Source: Vasconcelosia minhoensis LEGE 07310 (GTDB lineage Bacteria; Cyanobacteriota; Cyanobacteriia; Phormidesmidales; Phormidesmidaceae). From it: a stretch of DNA of 64,000 bases. The notes below the pieces were generated by a model. It was not told the DNA's origin, searched no databases, and worked only from the letters and a program-made list of their open reading frames with translations. The stretch's first letter is position 1. Every line of letters starts with the position of its first letter. The stretch spans positions 25,042-89,041 of the forward strand of contig NZ_JADEXG010000016.1 in assembly GCF_015207255.1 (NCBI RefSeq). Reading direction: 5' to 3'. The translations under genes were made by a program, and so were the position numbers. Positions 27,213 through 35,786 of this stretch are shown here, piece by piece.

Positions 27213-27779
27213 ATGGATAACCAACTCAATAACAAAAAGATTGCAATTCTCACTACCAATGGATTTGAACAGGTAGAGCTGACGAGTCCACGTGAAGCAT
27301 TACAAAGTGCCGGTGCCCAAGTGCATATCGTCTCCCCTCAAAGCGATCGGGTACAGGGCTGGAACCACTACGATAAGGCCGACATATTCGAAGTAGACGT
27401 GCCGCTCAGTCAGGCAAATGCTGGAAACTATGATGCATTGCTCTTGCCCGGTGGAGTCGCCAACCCCGACCAGCTGCGAGTAGATCAGCAGGCGGTTCAA
27501 TTCATTCGAGCCTTTGCCGACGCAGGCAAGCCGATTGCGGCCATTTGCCACGGCCCCTGGACGCTGATTGAAGCAGGCATTGTCAAGGGTCGCCAGGTTA
27601 CTTCCTACCAGTCGATCAAGACTGATTTGCAGAATGCGGGTGCTCACTGGGTTGACCAGGAAGTTGTCATTGATAACAATTTGATTACTAGCCGCAATCC
27701 GGGCGACCTATCTGCCTTCAACCGCGCGATTGTTGATGGCTTTGCTGCCGGTCGGAAGCGAGAGTTGCAGATGGCATAG
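27213..27779 (+). CDS. DJ-1/PfpI family protein (YhbO-like)
   Basis: About 188 residues. I choose ATG 27213 because AAGGAG lies just upstream and the family begins with KKIAILTTNGFEQVELTSP; a TTG 72 bases earlier gives a longer frame without homology. The nucleophile elbow is AAICHGPWTLIEAG, with catalytic Cys about 103. Members act as stress chaperones or glyoxalase/deglycase-like enzymes in the cytoplasm; the exact substrate is disputed for the family. A strong terminator follows. Confidence 0.9.
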   Translation: MDNQLNNKKIAILTTNGFEQVELTSPREALQSAGAQVHIVSPQSDRVQGWNHYDKADIFEVDVPLSQANAGNYDALLLPGGVANPDQLRVDQQAVQFIRAFADAGKPIAAICHGPWTLIEAGIVKGRQVTSYQSIKTDLQNAGAHWVDQEVVIDNNLITSRNPGDLSAFNRAIVDGFAAGRKRELQMA

Positions 27780-27805
27780 TGCCTCAATAACAATCTGGCT
27801 TGAGA

Positions 27806-27838
27806 AGCAGGGATGGATATATCCATCCCTGCTTTTTG
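27806..27838 (+). terminator. Rho-independent terminator
   Basis: A 28-bp perfect palindrome (left arm AGCAGGGATGGATA) runs directly into TTTTTG, 27 bases after the DJ-1/PfpI stop. The stem is uninterrupted and the T-run is on the plus strand. Confidence 0.93.
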
Positions 27839-27940
27839 TTGTTTGCAGATAGAAGAATCGAGCCCTATAGCTGCTAACTCTTCTCCAGCGGTGACGCGGC
27901 CGCTATGTTAGATTGAATCTATTGGATTATTCCTGCCGCT

Positions 27941-28657
27941 ATGCTGGAGAGCGCCATGACGAGCGCAGCTGATCTCAACCTCGATGTCGATTATCCCGAA
28001 TCGGATGGTAAGCCGATGGCCGAGAGCGACTATCAGCGACCCTACATCGCCTACGGCACCGAAATACTCAACATCTTCTTTGCCGACCAGCCTCAGGTCT
28101 ATGTCTCTGGAAATCTGCTGATCTACTACGAAGAAGGGAATCCCAAAGCCTGCGTCGCTCCCGATGTCTTCGTTGTCCTGAATCGGCCCAAGGGCAAGCG
28201 CAAGTCCTACAGGACCTGGCAGGAAAACAACCAGTACCCTAGCTTCATTTTAGAGATCACCTCAAAATCTACCATCAGCGAAGACCAGGGCACCAAGCGA
28301 GGGCTCTACGCCTTTTGGGGCGTGCCTGAATACTTCCAGTACGACCCCAGCGCCGACTATCTAGAGCCGCCGCTCCAGGGCCACCGGCTGGTAGAGGGCA
28401 ACTATCTACCCATACCCGCTACGCCGCTACCCCAAGGCGGTCTATCTATCACCAGCAGCGTTTTGGGGCTAGAGCTGCGTTTAGAGCAGGGAGAGCTCCG
28501 CTTCTACAACCCGGCGACGGGAAAGAAGCTGCTCAGCCATGCCGAGTCTGAAGCCGCCCGGCAAACTGCTGAAGCCGCTCGGCAGGTAGCTCAGGACCGA
28601 GCAGAGCAGTTGGCAGCCCGGTTACGGAGTTTAGGGATTGACCCTGATTCGGTGTAG
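27941..28657 (+). CDS. Uma2 family (DUF820) putative endonuclease-fold protein
   Basis: A 238-residue protein with the PD-(D/E)xK-like pattern of the Uma2 family: VAPDVFVVL, then PSFILEITSKST, then GLYAFWGVPEYFQYDP. The family is hugely expanded in cyanobacteria and its function is unknown. The C-terminus is a charged Ala/Gln/Arg coiled coil (ESEAARQTAEAARQVAQ). Start ATG 27941 or 27956 are both possible. It is one of five Uma2 genes in the window. Confidence 0.85.
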   Translation: MLESAMTSAADLNLDVDYPESDGKPMAESDYQRPYIAYGTEILNIFFADQPQVYVSGNLLIYYEEGNPKACVAPDVFVVLNRPKGKRKSYRTWQENNQYPSFILEITSKSTISEDQGTKRGLYAFWGVPEYFQYDPSADYLEPPLQGHRLVEGNYLPIPATPLPQGGLSITSSVLGLELRLEQGELRFYNPATGKKLLSHAESEAARQTAEAARQVAQDRAEQLAARLRSLGIDPDSV

Positions 28658-28850
28658 CCGGTTCAGCAGACTTCCTTTACTTTAGTGGGGGCACCCCTGT
28701 CAGCGCCTTTGAAAGTCCAGATCTGGCAGACGACAAGAGGGGTTCTGCCAGCCTTGCGATATGTGAACAGAGCCGCTTGACCACGCTGCATCTTTGCAAG
28801 AATGAAAAGCAGTGAATTGACCATGCTCTGAACTCAAGGAAGACTGCGCT

Positions 28851-30377
28851 ATGAAACTGGCCTATTGGATGTATGCAGGTCCCGCCCATATTGGCACCCT
28901 CCGCATTGCCAGTTCCTTTAAGAACGTTCACGCCATCATGCACGCGCCGCTGGGAGATGACTACTTCAACGTGATGCGTTCGATGCTGTCTCGCGAACGT
29001 AACTTTACCCCAGTCACCACCAGCGTCGTCGATCGCAACGTGCTCGCTCGAGGATCGCAGGAAAAGGTAATCGATAATATCACCCGCAAGGATACCGAAG
29101 AGGCTCCCGACCTAATCGTGCTGACGCCGACCTGCACTTCCAGCATTTTGCAAGAGGACCTGCAAAATTTCGTCGAGCGGGCCCAGCTCGATGCCCAGGG
29201 CGATGTCATGCTGGCAGATGTCAACCACTACCGGGTGAACGAGCTCCAGGCTGCTGACCGTACGCTCCAGCAGATTGTGCAGTACTACCTGGCAAAGGCG
29301 CAGAAGAAAGGCGAGCTGCCCGGGGATAAGACTGAGCAGCCCTCGGTCAATATCATCGGCATGACGACGCTGGGCTTCCACAACAACCATGATGCGACCG
29401 AACTGAAGCGCCTGATGGCAGAGCTGGGCATTCAGGTGAATCAAGTGATGCCGGAAGGGGCGTCGGTCAAAAATCTGAAAAACCTGACCCGGGCCTGGTT
29501 TAACCTGGTGCCCTACCGCGAGATTGGGCCGCTGACGGCGCAGTACCTCCAGTCAGAATTCGACATGCCCTACGTGGACATTACGCCGATGGGCATCATC
29601 GACACCGCTCGCTGTATTCGGGCCATCCAGAAGGTGCTCAACCAGCAGGGCGCTAGCGCCGACTACGAGCAGTACATCGACAACCAAACCCAGTTTGTTT
29701 CCCAGGCGGCCTGGTTCTCACGCTCGATTGACTGCCAAAACCTCACTGGCAAGCGGGCAGTTGTCTTTGGCGACAGCACCCACGCTGCTGCTATTACCAA
29801 GATTTTGGCTCGCGAGATGGGCATTAAGGTGGTGCTGGCGGGCTCCTACTGCAAGTATGATACCGACTGGTTTACGCAGGAAGTAGGCGAATACTGCGAT
29901 GAAGTGCTGATCAGCGAAGACCACGGCGCGATCGCGGATAAGATTGCCCAGCTCGAACCGGCGGCGATCTTTGGCACTCAAATGGAGCGGCATGTGGGCA
30001 AGCGGTTGGATATTCCCTGCGGCGTCATCGCCGCGCCGATTCACGTCCAGAATTTTCCCGTGGGCTATCGGCCTTTCCTGGGCTATGAGGGGGCCAACCA
30101 GGTGGTGGACCTGATCTACAACTCCTTTACGCTGGGGATGGAAGACCATCTGCTGGAGATCTTCGGCGGCCATGATACCAAGGAAGTCATCACCAAGACG
30201 GTCTCTGCCGAGTCTGACCTGAGCTGGAGCAAGGATGGGCTAGCCGAGCTGAATAAGATTCCAGGCTTTGTGCGGGGCAAGGTAAAGCGGAATACGGAGA
30301 AATTTGCCCGCGATCGCGGCTTCTCAGAAATCACCGCTGAAGTCCTCTACGCCGCTAAAGAAGCCGTCGGCGCATAG
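28851..30377 (+). CDS. chlB: Light-independent protochlorophyllide reductase subunit B
   Basis: A 508-residue nitrogenase-like catalytic subunit of DPOR, which reduces protochlorophyllide in the dark with ChlN and electrons from ChlL. It begins [20 protein letters not shown]. The cluster-ligand region is [14 protein letters not shown], substrate-binding stretches are [13 protein letters not shown] and [22 protein letters not shown], and the C-terminal ChlB-specific domain ([25 protein letters not shown]) is present. Length matches cyanobacterial ChlB. AAGGAAG precedes the ATG. chlN and chlL are not in the window. The enzyme is oxygen-sensitive, so it matters in dark or low-oxygen growth. Confidence 0.97.
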   Translation: MKLAYWMYAGPAHIGTLRIASSFKNVHAIMHAPLGDDYFNVMRSMLSRERNFTPVTTSVVDRNVLARGSQEKVIDNITRKDTEEAPDLIVLTPTCTSSILQEDLQNFVERAQLDAQGDVMLADVNHYRVNELQAADRTLQQIVQYYLAKAQKKGELPGDKTEQPSVNIIGMTTLGFHNNHDATELKRLMAELGIQVNQVMPEGASVKNLKNLTRAWFNLVPYREIGPLTAQYLQSEFDMPYVDITPMGIIDTARCIRAIQKVLNQQGASADYEQYIDNQTQFVSQAAWFSRSIDCQNLTGKRAVVFGDSTHAAAITKILAREMGIKVVLAGSYCKYDTDWFTQEVGEYCDEVLISEDHGAIADKIAQLEPAAIFGTQMERHVGKRLDIPCGVIAAPIHVQNFPVGYRPFLGYEGANQVVDLIYNSFTLGMEDHLLEIFGGHDTKEVITKTVSAESDLSWSKDGLAELNKIPGFVRGKVKRNTEKFARDRGFSEITAEVLYAAKEAVGA

Positions 30378-30489
30378 GCCCGGAATCTTCCTTAAGACAG
30401 TTAACCTTTCTTAATATTTTTCATAGCTTGGGAAATGACGTTTCGACTTGCTTTGCGGTAGGCCAATCGCCCACCGGCAAGCCAGCCGC

Positions 30490-31398
30490 ATGACCCAAGC
30501 TTTCTACCAGCGACTTTTACCGCCGCCGCAAAACTGGCTTTACCAAAAATTTCTTCAGGCCGTTATCTATCCCAGCGTTTGGGTGGCAGGTGCGATCGCG
30601 TCTCTGGTTCCCTTCGTCCAAACGACGTTGGGGCTGCCGTTTAGCTGGGCCGCGGTCGCCCTGATCTTTGCTGCCGCGCTGCTGCCCTACAACCTCGACC
30701 GGGTGGCCGATTCCTTTGTTCAGAAAATTCCTGACCGACAGGCACAGTCCTTTTTTCGTCAGCCAGGGGTCCTGCTGATTTTGCTGGCCGCCGCGATCGC
30801 GACCGGAATTTTGCTGTACCAGGCTCCCATAGCGGTGCGCTGGGTCAGCCTGGCCGGGCTGCTGCCGCTGCTGTACGGACTGCCATTGCTGCCCCTACGT
30901 CTGGGAGAACAGTGGCGCTGGTATCGGGTCAAGGATATTCCCGGGGCGAAGGCTTGGATCGTCTGCGGTACGATTGCCTACGCCGTTGTCGCGGTGCCGC
31001 TGGCCTACGCGGGTCAGCCGCTGAGCGGGTCTGCTGTAATAACCGCCATGTTCTTGCTGATATTTGTCGGTTCTAATTCCCACGCCTTCGACATTCGGGA
31101 TATTGAGTCTGACCGCGAGAAAGGCGTATCGACGCTGCCGGTAATGGTCGGGGTCGGTGGTACCCGGATCACGCTGACGGTGCTAAATCTAGCGGCTTTG
31201 GCGCTATTGGCCAGCGGCTGGATTCTAGGCTGGGCCGGGCCGGGCGCTGCGATCGCAATTCCCCTTACCCTGATTACCCTGACCTATATCTGGACGCTCA
31301 ACCCCCAAACACCTCGCCATGCCTACAACATTTGGATTGACGGCGTCTTATATCTGCCGGCTCTGCTAACCTGGATGATCTCTGGGCTGGGAAGCTAA
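30490..31398 (+). CDS. UbiA-family membrane prenyltransferase
   Basis: About 302 residues with 7-9 predicted membrane helices. The first Asp motif is seen as LLPYNLDRVADSFVQKIPDR and the second as SHAFDIRDIESDREKGVSTLPV, matching the Mg-prenyl-diphosphate sites of UbiA enzymes. ATG 30490 is chosen because the upstream extension to 30448 has no family resemblance. The substrate cannot be assigned. It overlaps the next gene by one base (TAATG), so the two are probably co-expressed. It follows chlB by about 110 bases with no clear terminator. Confidence 0.82.
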   Translation: MTQAFYQRLLPPPQNWLYQKFLQAVIYPSVWVAGAIASLVPFVQTTLGLPFSWAAVALIFAAALLPYNLDRVADSFVQKIPDRQAQSFFRQPGVLLILLAAAIATGILLYQAPIAVRWVSLAGLLPLLYGLPLLPLRLGEQWRWYRVKDIPGAKAWIVCGTIAYAVVAVPLAYAGQPLSGSAVITAMFLLIFVGSNSHAFDIRDIESDREKGVSTLPVMVGVGGTRITLTVLNLAALALLASGWILGWAGPGAAIAIPLTLITLTYIWTLNPQTPRHAYNIWIDGVLYLPALLTWMISGLGS

Positions 31399-32132
31399 TG
31401 GCCAATGTTTCCATCATCATTCCAGCGCTGAACGAAGCAGGCTGTTTGGAGCGGACCCTGAGGCAGCTCAGCATTCTCAATCCCGCCGCCCAAGAAATTA
31501 TTCTGGTCGATGGGGGCAGTCAGGATCAGACGGTCGCCATCGCTGAAGCGGCGGGGATTCAAGTCGCTCATTGTGACTGGGCATCGCGATCGCGCCAGAT
31601 GAATTTAGGCGCTGCCCAGGCGACTGGCGACTACCTATGTTTTCTACATGCCGATACGCTGGTTCCCGATGACCTGGTAGATATTATTGACAAAACGTTG
31701 GCTGAATCCGCGATCGCCTGCGCTGGCCTGATTTCTCTGATGACCGGCCCGACTCAAACCCGCTGGGGTATCTCGCTCCATAATCTCTTAAAAACCCACT
31801 ATGCACCGCTGCTGTTTCGGCCGCATCTCTATTTCTACCAGGGCCTGCGGCTCCTGTTCGGCGACCAGGCCATGTTCTGCCGTCGTCAGGATTTCTTAGA
31901 CTGCGGTGGCTTTAACGCTGCCCTACCGATTATGGAAGAAGCCGACCTCTGCCTGCGCCTGAATAGCTACGGTCACATTCGTCAGGTGAATCGTACTGTC
32001 CGTTCTTCAGACCGACGGGTAGCCCAATGGGGATCGCTCAAAGCTCACCTGACCTATCTAAAAATTGGCTTACTCTGGGGGCTAGGCGTCCCTGCTACAC
32101 AGCTTAAGCCGTTTTACCCAGACATTCGCTAA
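31398..32132 (+). CDS. Family 2 glycosyltransferase, TIGR04283 type
   Basis: A 244-residue GT-A fold enzyme. It has VSIIIPALNEAGCLERTLRQL, EIILVDGGSQDQTVAIAE, SRSRQMNLGAAQATGDYLCFLHADT (DxD equivalent HAD) and GDQAMFCRRQDFLDCGGF. These are typical of the TIGR04283 group, often found near selenium- or arsenic-linked genes and proposed in arsenosugar synthesis. No such partner is visible here. The start overlaps the prenyltransferase stop, which hints at a shared lipid- or sugar-linked pathway, an inference only. Confidence 0.85.
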   Translation: MANVSIIIPALNEAGCLERTLRQLSILNPAAQEIILVDGGSQDQTVAIAEAAGIQVAHCDWASRSRQMNLGAAQATGDYLCFLHADTLVPDDLVDIIDKTLAESAIACAGLISLMTGPTQTRWGISLHNLLKTHYAPLLFRPHLYFYQGLRLLFGDQAMFCRRQDFLDCGGFNAALPIMEEADLCLRLNSYGHIRQVNRTVRSSDRRVAQWGSLKAHLTYLKIGLLWGLGVPATQLKPFYPDIR

Positions 32133-32214
32133 AAGAAATTCGGTCTTGGTCGAAAGAACCACACAGTATTGCGGAATCTTTTACATCGTCACAATTTCTT
32201 AAGCTGTTTTGTGA

Positions 32215-32243
32215 GTTGTCAAGCTCAGCCCGTATGGTTAATT
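32215..32243 (+). promoter_or_regulatory. Sigma-70-type promoter upstream of cpcL
   Basis: TTGTCA at 32215-32220, a 17-base spacer, then TAATTA at 32238-32243, about 110 bases before the cpcL ATG. Box similarity and spacing fit a type-1 cyanobacterial promoter. The downstream leader ends in AAGGATAATAAAAC before the ATG. Confidence 0.6.
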
Positions 32244-32353
32244 ATATGCTGAGTATTTATACGCAACCGAGTCAGTGAGCCTTTGCCTTTAGTGGTTCCA
32301 AGCGGCTCCAACGGCTCAGCATGAGTCCCATTTTTCTGTAAGGATAATAAAAC

Positions 32354-33094
32354 ATGGCGCTACCGCTCCTAAGCTATCCCACGACTAGCCAAAACCAGCG
32401 CGTCAACGGCTTTGAAATTCCCGGCGACGAGCAGCCCTGGCAGTACTGCACCGAGACTGGACGAGACCGATTAGAGATGGATGCCCTGATTATGGCGGCC
32501 TACCGTCGGATTTTCAACGAGCAGCAGGTGCTTGATAACAATCGCGAACCGATACTGGAATCTCAGCTCCGCTCAGGGCAGCTGACGGTACGCGACTTTA
32601 TCCGCGGGCTGCTGCTATCGGAGACCTTTCGGCGGCGTAACTACGACTGCAACAACAACTATCGCTTTGCCCAGATGTGCATTCAGCGCGTACTGGGCCG
32701 CGACATCTACGACTCGCGGGAGCAGCTGGCCTGGTCTACCGTAATTGCGACCCAGGGGCTGGCCGGGTTCATTGATAGGCTGCTCAATAGCGAGGAATAT
32801 TTAGAAAATTTTGGCACCGATACCGTCCCCTATCAGCGGCGGCGATCGCTACCCCACCGCGAAATTGGCCAGCTGCCCTTTGAGCGGATGCCGCGCTACG
32901 GGGCGGACCATCTGTCTCAGCTGGAGGCGTTGGGCAATGACTTTTCCCGCGATCGCGACCTCTCCACCCCCGCTAAGCTACCACCCGACCCCGTACTCAA
33001 AATCGGCGCGGCGATTACTATTTTCGGAGCTCTGGCGCTGACCAGCGGTATCATTGCAGTCGTCCTATCCTGGTTCGGCTGGATTAAGATCTAG
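32354..33094 (+). CDS. cpcL: Membrane-anchored phycobilisome rod linker, CpcL (CpcG2) type
   Basis: A 246-residue linker. Residues about 1-185 follow the CpcG/PBS-linker domain ([87 protein letters not shown]). Unlike rod-core CpcG1, the C-terminus ends in a single hydrophobic helix (about 218-242, [20 protein letters not shown]). This is the CpcL signature: it anchors core-less phycocyanin rods to the thylakoid, where they feed photosystem I or the NDH-1 supercomplex. A promoter is predicted about 110 bases upstream; the gene stands alone. Confidence 0.93.
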   Translation: MALPLLSYPTTSQNQRVNGFEIPGDEQPWQYCTETGRDRLEMDALIMAAYRRIFNEQQVLDNNREPILESQLRSGQLTVRDFIRGLLLSETFRRRNYDCNNNYRFAQMCIQRVLGRDIYDSREQLAWSTVIATQGLAGFIDRLLNSEEYLENFGTDTVPYQRRRSLPHREIGQLPFERMPRYGADHLSQLEALGNDFSRDRDLSTPAKLPPDPVLKIGAAITIFGALALTSGIIAVVLSWFGWIKI

Positions 33095-33525
33095 GCGAAG
33101 CTGAAGTGCGGGGATGTAAGCCATGCGGTTCGCATTCTCGCACTGCCCTACCCTAGGTCATTATCAAAACTAGAAAGCCAGACTACGCTGCTCGGACTAG
33201 GGACTGGGCCTCATCTTCGGTATATTGAGGCTCATCGGTACTTTGGTCCCATTTTTAGGGTGGTTTTGAGATGGCGAAAACCGACCTCAGCGGCGTGCCA
33301 CCGCCAGCCATAGAGCCGAGCTAAGTGCTTGGCGGTAGAGAGTGGTCGCCGCGATTTTTCCTCTCTTTTTGAAGAATCCAATTAAAGTCATTCACTAGAA
33401 CTCAGGGTAAGCGCATCTCGATTGCTATTGACAAATGACCTCTGCCCTGAACTTACCGACAAGCGCCCTACCCAGCCCTTGTAGTATGGTAAATGCCTGG
33501 CTTTTGGGTAAAAGTTGCTGCCTGG
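33095..33525. other. Intergenic region between convergent genes
   Basis: About 430 bases between the ends of cpcL and the Nramp-like gene. I see no gene, tRNA or strong hairpin with a T-run. A weak GGTTTT...AAAACC inverted repeat occurs near 33262-33284. Codon-like structure is absent in all frames. Confidence 0.5.
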
Positions 33526-34782
33526 CTACAGCTGAATAAACTCGACGCCGAGAAAGACCAGGCTGAAGCCAAGTAAATACAAGAAACCGAGGGTGGCCCA
33601 GCGAACCAGCCAGGGTCGGGGCTGCTGTTCGTCTGGCAGCGTCTGAATACAGCGAATATTCAGCCAGGCATAGTAGGGCGCAGCGACAAAAGCGATAATG
33701 GTGATAGTGTCGATCAGCAGATTGAACCCGGCTGAAAAGGCGACGAGTAGCAGCATGGCTAGGCTGCTGATGAGTAGCGTCAGGCCGTTTTTGAGCTGGG
33801 GCTGCTTTTGCAGCGGTGAATAGAGTTCGCCCAGTCCGGCGGCCAGGGTACGGGGGAAGGCATCGACGACGGTGAAGGTCGTGGAAAAAATGGCCGCGAT
33901 CGCGCACACCCCCACCACCGGCGCCGCCCATTCGCCAATCGAAGTCGTATACATGCCGATCAGCTGTCCGGCAAACTCGGCCGGCGTATCGGCCAGCAGC
34001 CTGCCCTGGAGCGTCATTGTGCCCAGGGCCAGAAATAGGCAGGCCAGAATCACCGTCAGGCTGTAGCCCACGTTGAAATCAAAGCTGGCTGATTCCGCCG
34101 TCCAGGGCTGGCCGCTGTCTTCGGCATCGGACTGCACCCAAAGCGACTGCCAGACCGACAGCTCCAGGCCGCCCGGCATCCAGCCCATGAAGGCAACGAT
34201 AAACGGTAGGGCCGACCAGGAGAAGGGAGAGGGTTTGGGGGTGGCGGACGCAATTTCAAACGCGGGCTGAGCCACTACAGCCATCACCACCGCCGCGACC
34301 GTTGCCACCGATAGCAGGATCACACAGGATTTAGTAATCCGCTCAAACCAGCGATAGCGCCCCACCGCAATCAGCCCCCAGCACACTAGCAGCACCAACC
34401 CTGACAGTAGGGTCGCCGACACCTGCGGCAGCCACAGATACTGCACCAGCATCGCCGCAATAAAGGCATCTACGGCGAAGCTGCCCACCGCCGTGACGCT
34501 GTTTAGCAGCAGAAAGGGCACCAAATATCGCCGTCCCATCTGCCGATAGGCCTGTACTAGGTTATTTCCAGTCGCCGCCGCATAGCGATGGCCATATTCG
34601 TAAAAGGGATACTTGAGCAGATTCGCCAGCAGCACAAACACCAGCGCCCCCCAGCCGTAAAGCGCGCCCGCCCGCGTACTCTGAACCAGGTGCGATACCC
34701 CAATTGCCGCCCCCGCCATCAGCAGCCCCGGACCGAGCTGAGTTAGCGATCGCTTTCTAAGTGCTTCTACAGCAGATGACAT
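33526..34782 (-). CDS. Nramp-family-like transporter lacking the DPGN motif
   Basis: About 418 residues with 11 or so membrane helices. GPGLLMAGAAIGVSHLVQST occupies helix 1, where classical Nramp (MntH) has DPGN; here the position reads GVSH. Helix 6 has GWMPGGLELS instead of the usual metal-binding MPH. It is therefore an Nramp-fold transporter of a divergent bacterial clade with unknown cargo, not a standard manganese/iron importer. The start could be ATG 34803 or 34782; I favour the latter because MSSAVEAL leads directly into the conserved region. It is convergent with cpcL. Confidence 0.8.
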   Translation of the reverse strand: MSSAVEALRKRSLTQLGPGLLMAGAAIGVSHLVQSTRAGALYGWGALVFVLLANLLKYPFYEYGHRYAAATGNNLVQAYRQMGRRYLVPFLLLNSVTAVGSFAVDAFIAAMLVQYLWLPQVSATLLSGLVLLVCWGLIAVGRYRWFERITKSCVILLSVATVAAVVMAVVAQPAFEIASATPKPSPFSWSALPFIVAFMGWMPGGLELSVWQSLWVQSDAEDSGQPWTAESASFDFNVGYSLTVILACLFLALGTMTLQGRLLADTPAEFAGQLIGMYTTSIGEWAAPVVGVCAIAAIFSTTFTVVDAFPRTLAAGLGELYSPLQKQPQLKNGLTLLISSLAMLLLVAFSAGFNLLIDTITIIAFVAAPYYAWLNIRCIQTLPDEQQPRPWLVRWATLGFLYLLGFSLVFLGVEFIQL

Positions 34783-34888
34783 GCTTGATATGTAGCTCCA
34801 CATTTAGAATCTCACAGACCTATCGCTTTGCTGGGCAATAGCGTCCTTGGGATTGCGCAGGTATGGTCGCCAAAGCAAGAAAATACGG

Positions 34889-35533
34889 TCAGCTTTGAAA
34901 TTGCGCCATCAGCCATGCCATCGTAGCCGACTGAGTTTCCTGACGGCTGCGCTGCAGGGCCTGAGTCAGCATATCGAGCTGTAGGCCAGGTAGTGCCTGC
35001 GACTGACGGATGCGACGACTGCTGCCGTCGGCGGTGACGGAGAATGCCAGAATATTTGTGGTCTGCACATCTACAATCCAATATTCTGGAATCCGCAGAT
35101 CTTCATACTGGAGACGCTTTGCCCCCTGATCGTCCGACAAAGAGGGGTCTGAAATTTCTATCACCAGATTGGGACAGGGATAGCTATCCAAATCGACCAC
35201 GCGGGTTCCCCAGGGAATGGCTTCGGCATTGTCCCCGATATAGTAAGAAGCATCGGGCTGAAACTCGTCTCGTCCAGCTTTGCGATAAGAGCAGCCATCA
35301 TGCCCATTGAGAGGAATCCTCCGCAGGGTCGCATATAGGCCCAAACTTGCGATGATGATGGTATGGACTCTGGCATGGTCAGCGCCTGTAGCCATGGGTT
35401 CAAATCGCATCCTGGACTGATAGTAGTAGCCTTTGAGTTTGGCAGATGCTGGATCGTCAGCAAGGTTGACAAATTCGTCCCAGGCGGCTGGCAGCCAGGT
35501 TTCGAGCGGAATTTGGATTTCTAGCTGGGTCAT
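34889..35533 (-). CDS. Uma2 family (DUF820) protein
   Basis: About 214 residues starting MTQLEIQIPLETWLPAAWDEF at ATG 35533. A longer open frame reaches 35770, but the extension has Arg/Ser-rich, non-homologous composition. Family motifs are FQPDASYYIG, CPNLVIEISDPSLSDDQGAKR and IPEYWIVDVQ (PD...E.x.K nuclease-like core). Function unknown. It lies between the Nramp-like gene and the ChlH-like gene on the same strand. Confidence 0.82.
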   Translation of the reverse strand: MTQLEIQIPLETWLPAAWDEFVNLADDPASAKLKGYYYQSRMRFEPMATGADHARVHTIIIASLGLYATLRRIPLNGHDGCSYRKAGRDEFQPDASYYIGDNAEAIPWGTRVVDLDSYPCPNLVIEISDPSLSDDQGAKRLQYEDLRIPEYWIVDVQTTNILAFSVTADGSSRRIRQSQALPGLQLDMLTQALQRSRQETQSATMAWLMAQFQS

Positions 35534-35786
35534 TGCACTGGCCTTTGCTAATGGAAATGGCGGTAAGCGTAGCCATGCTGGAGGCGATCGCGTTTCTCCC
35601 ATTCTACAAAGCAGCTTCTTATCTTGACAGGAAGGCGCTTTCCCGCTTAAGACACGCATATCGCTCCGCTGTAGTTTATCCCCAGCTCGCAGAGGATCAG
35701 TTGCGCGATGGACTTTCTTGGGAAATTGCAGCAGCAGGTAGCGATGGAAATGATTATTATGATTCCACATTATGCATCGTCATGAC

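Noticed and set aside
33095..33160. Possible tRNA T-arm (GGTTCGCATTC)
   Set aside because: The flanking bases do not pair into a T stem and no acceptor or anticodon arm could be built.
35534..35770. 79-residue N-terminal extension of the Uma2 gene at 34889
   Set aside because: Composition is unlike the family and MTQLEIQIP at 35533 is a typical start.
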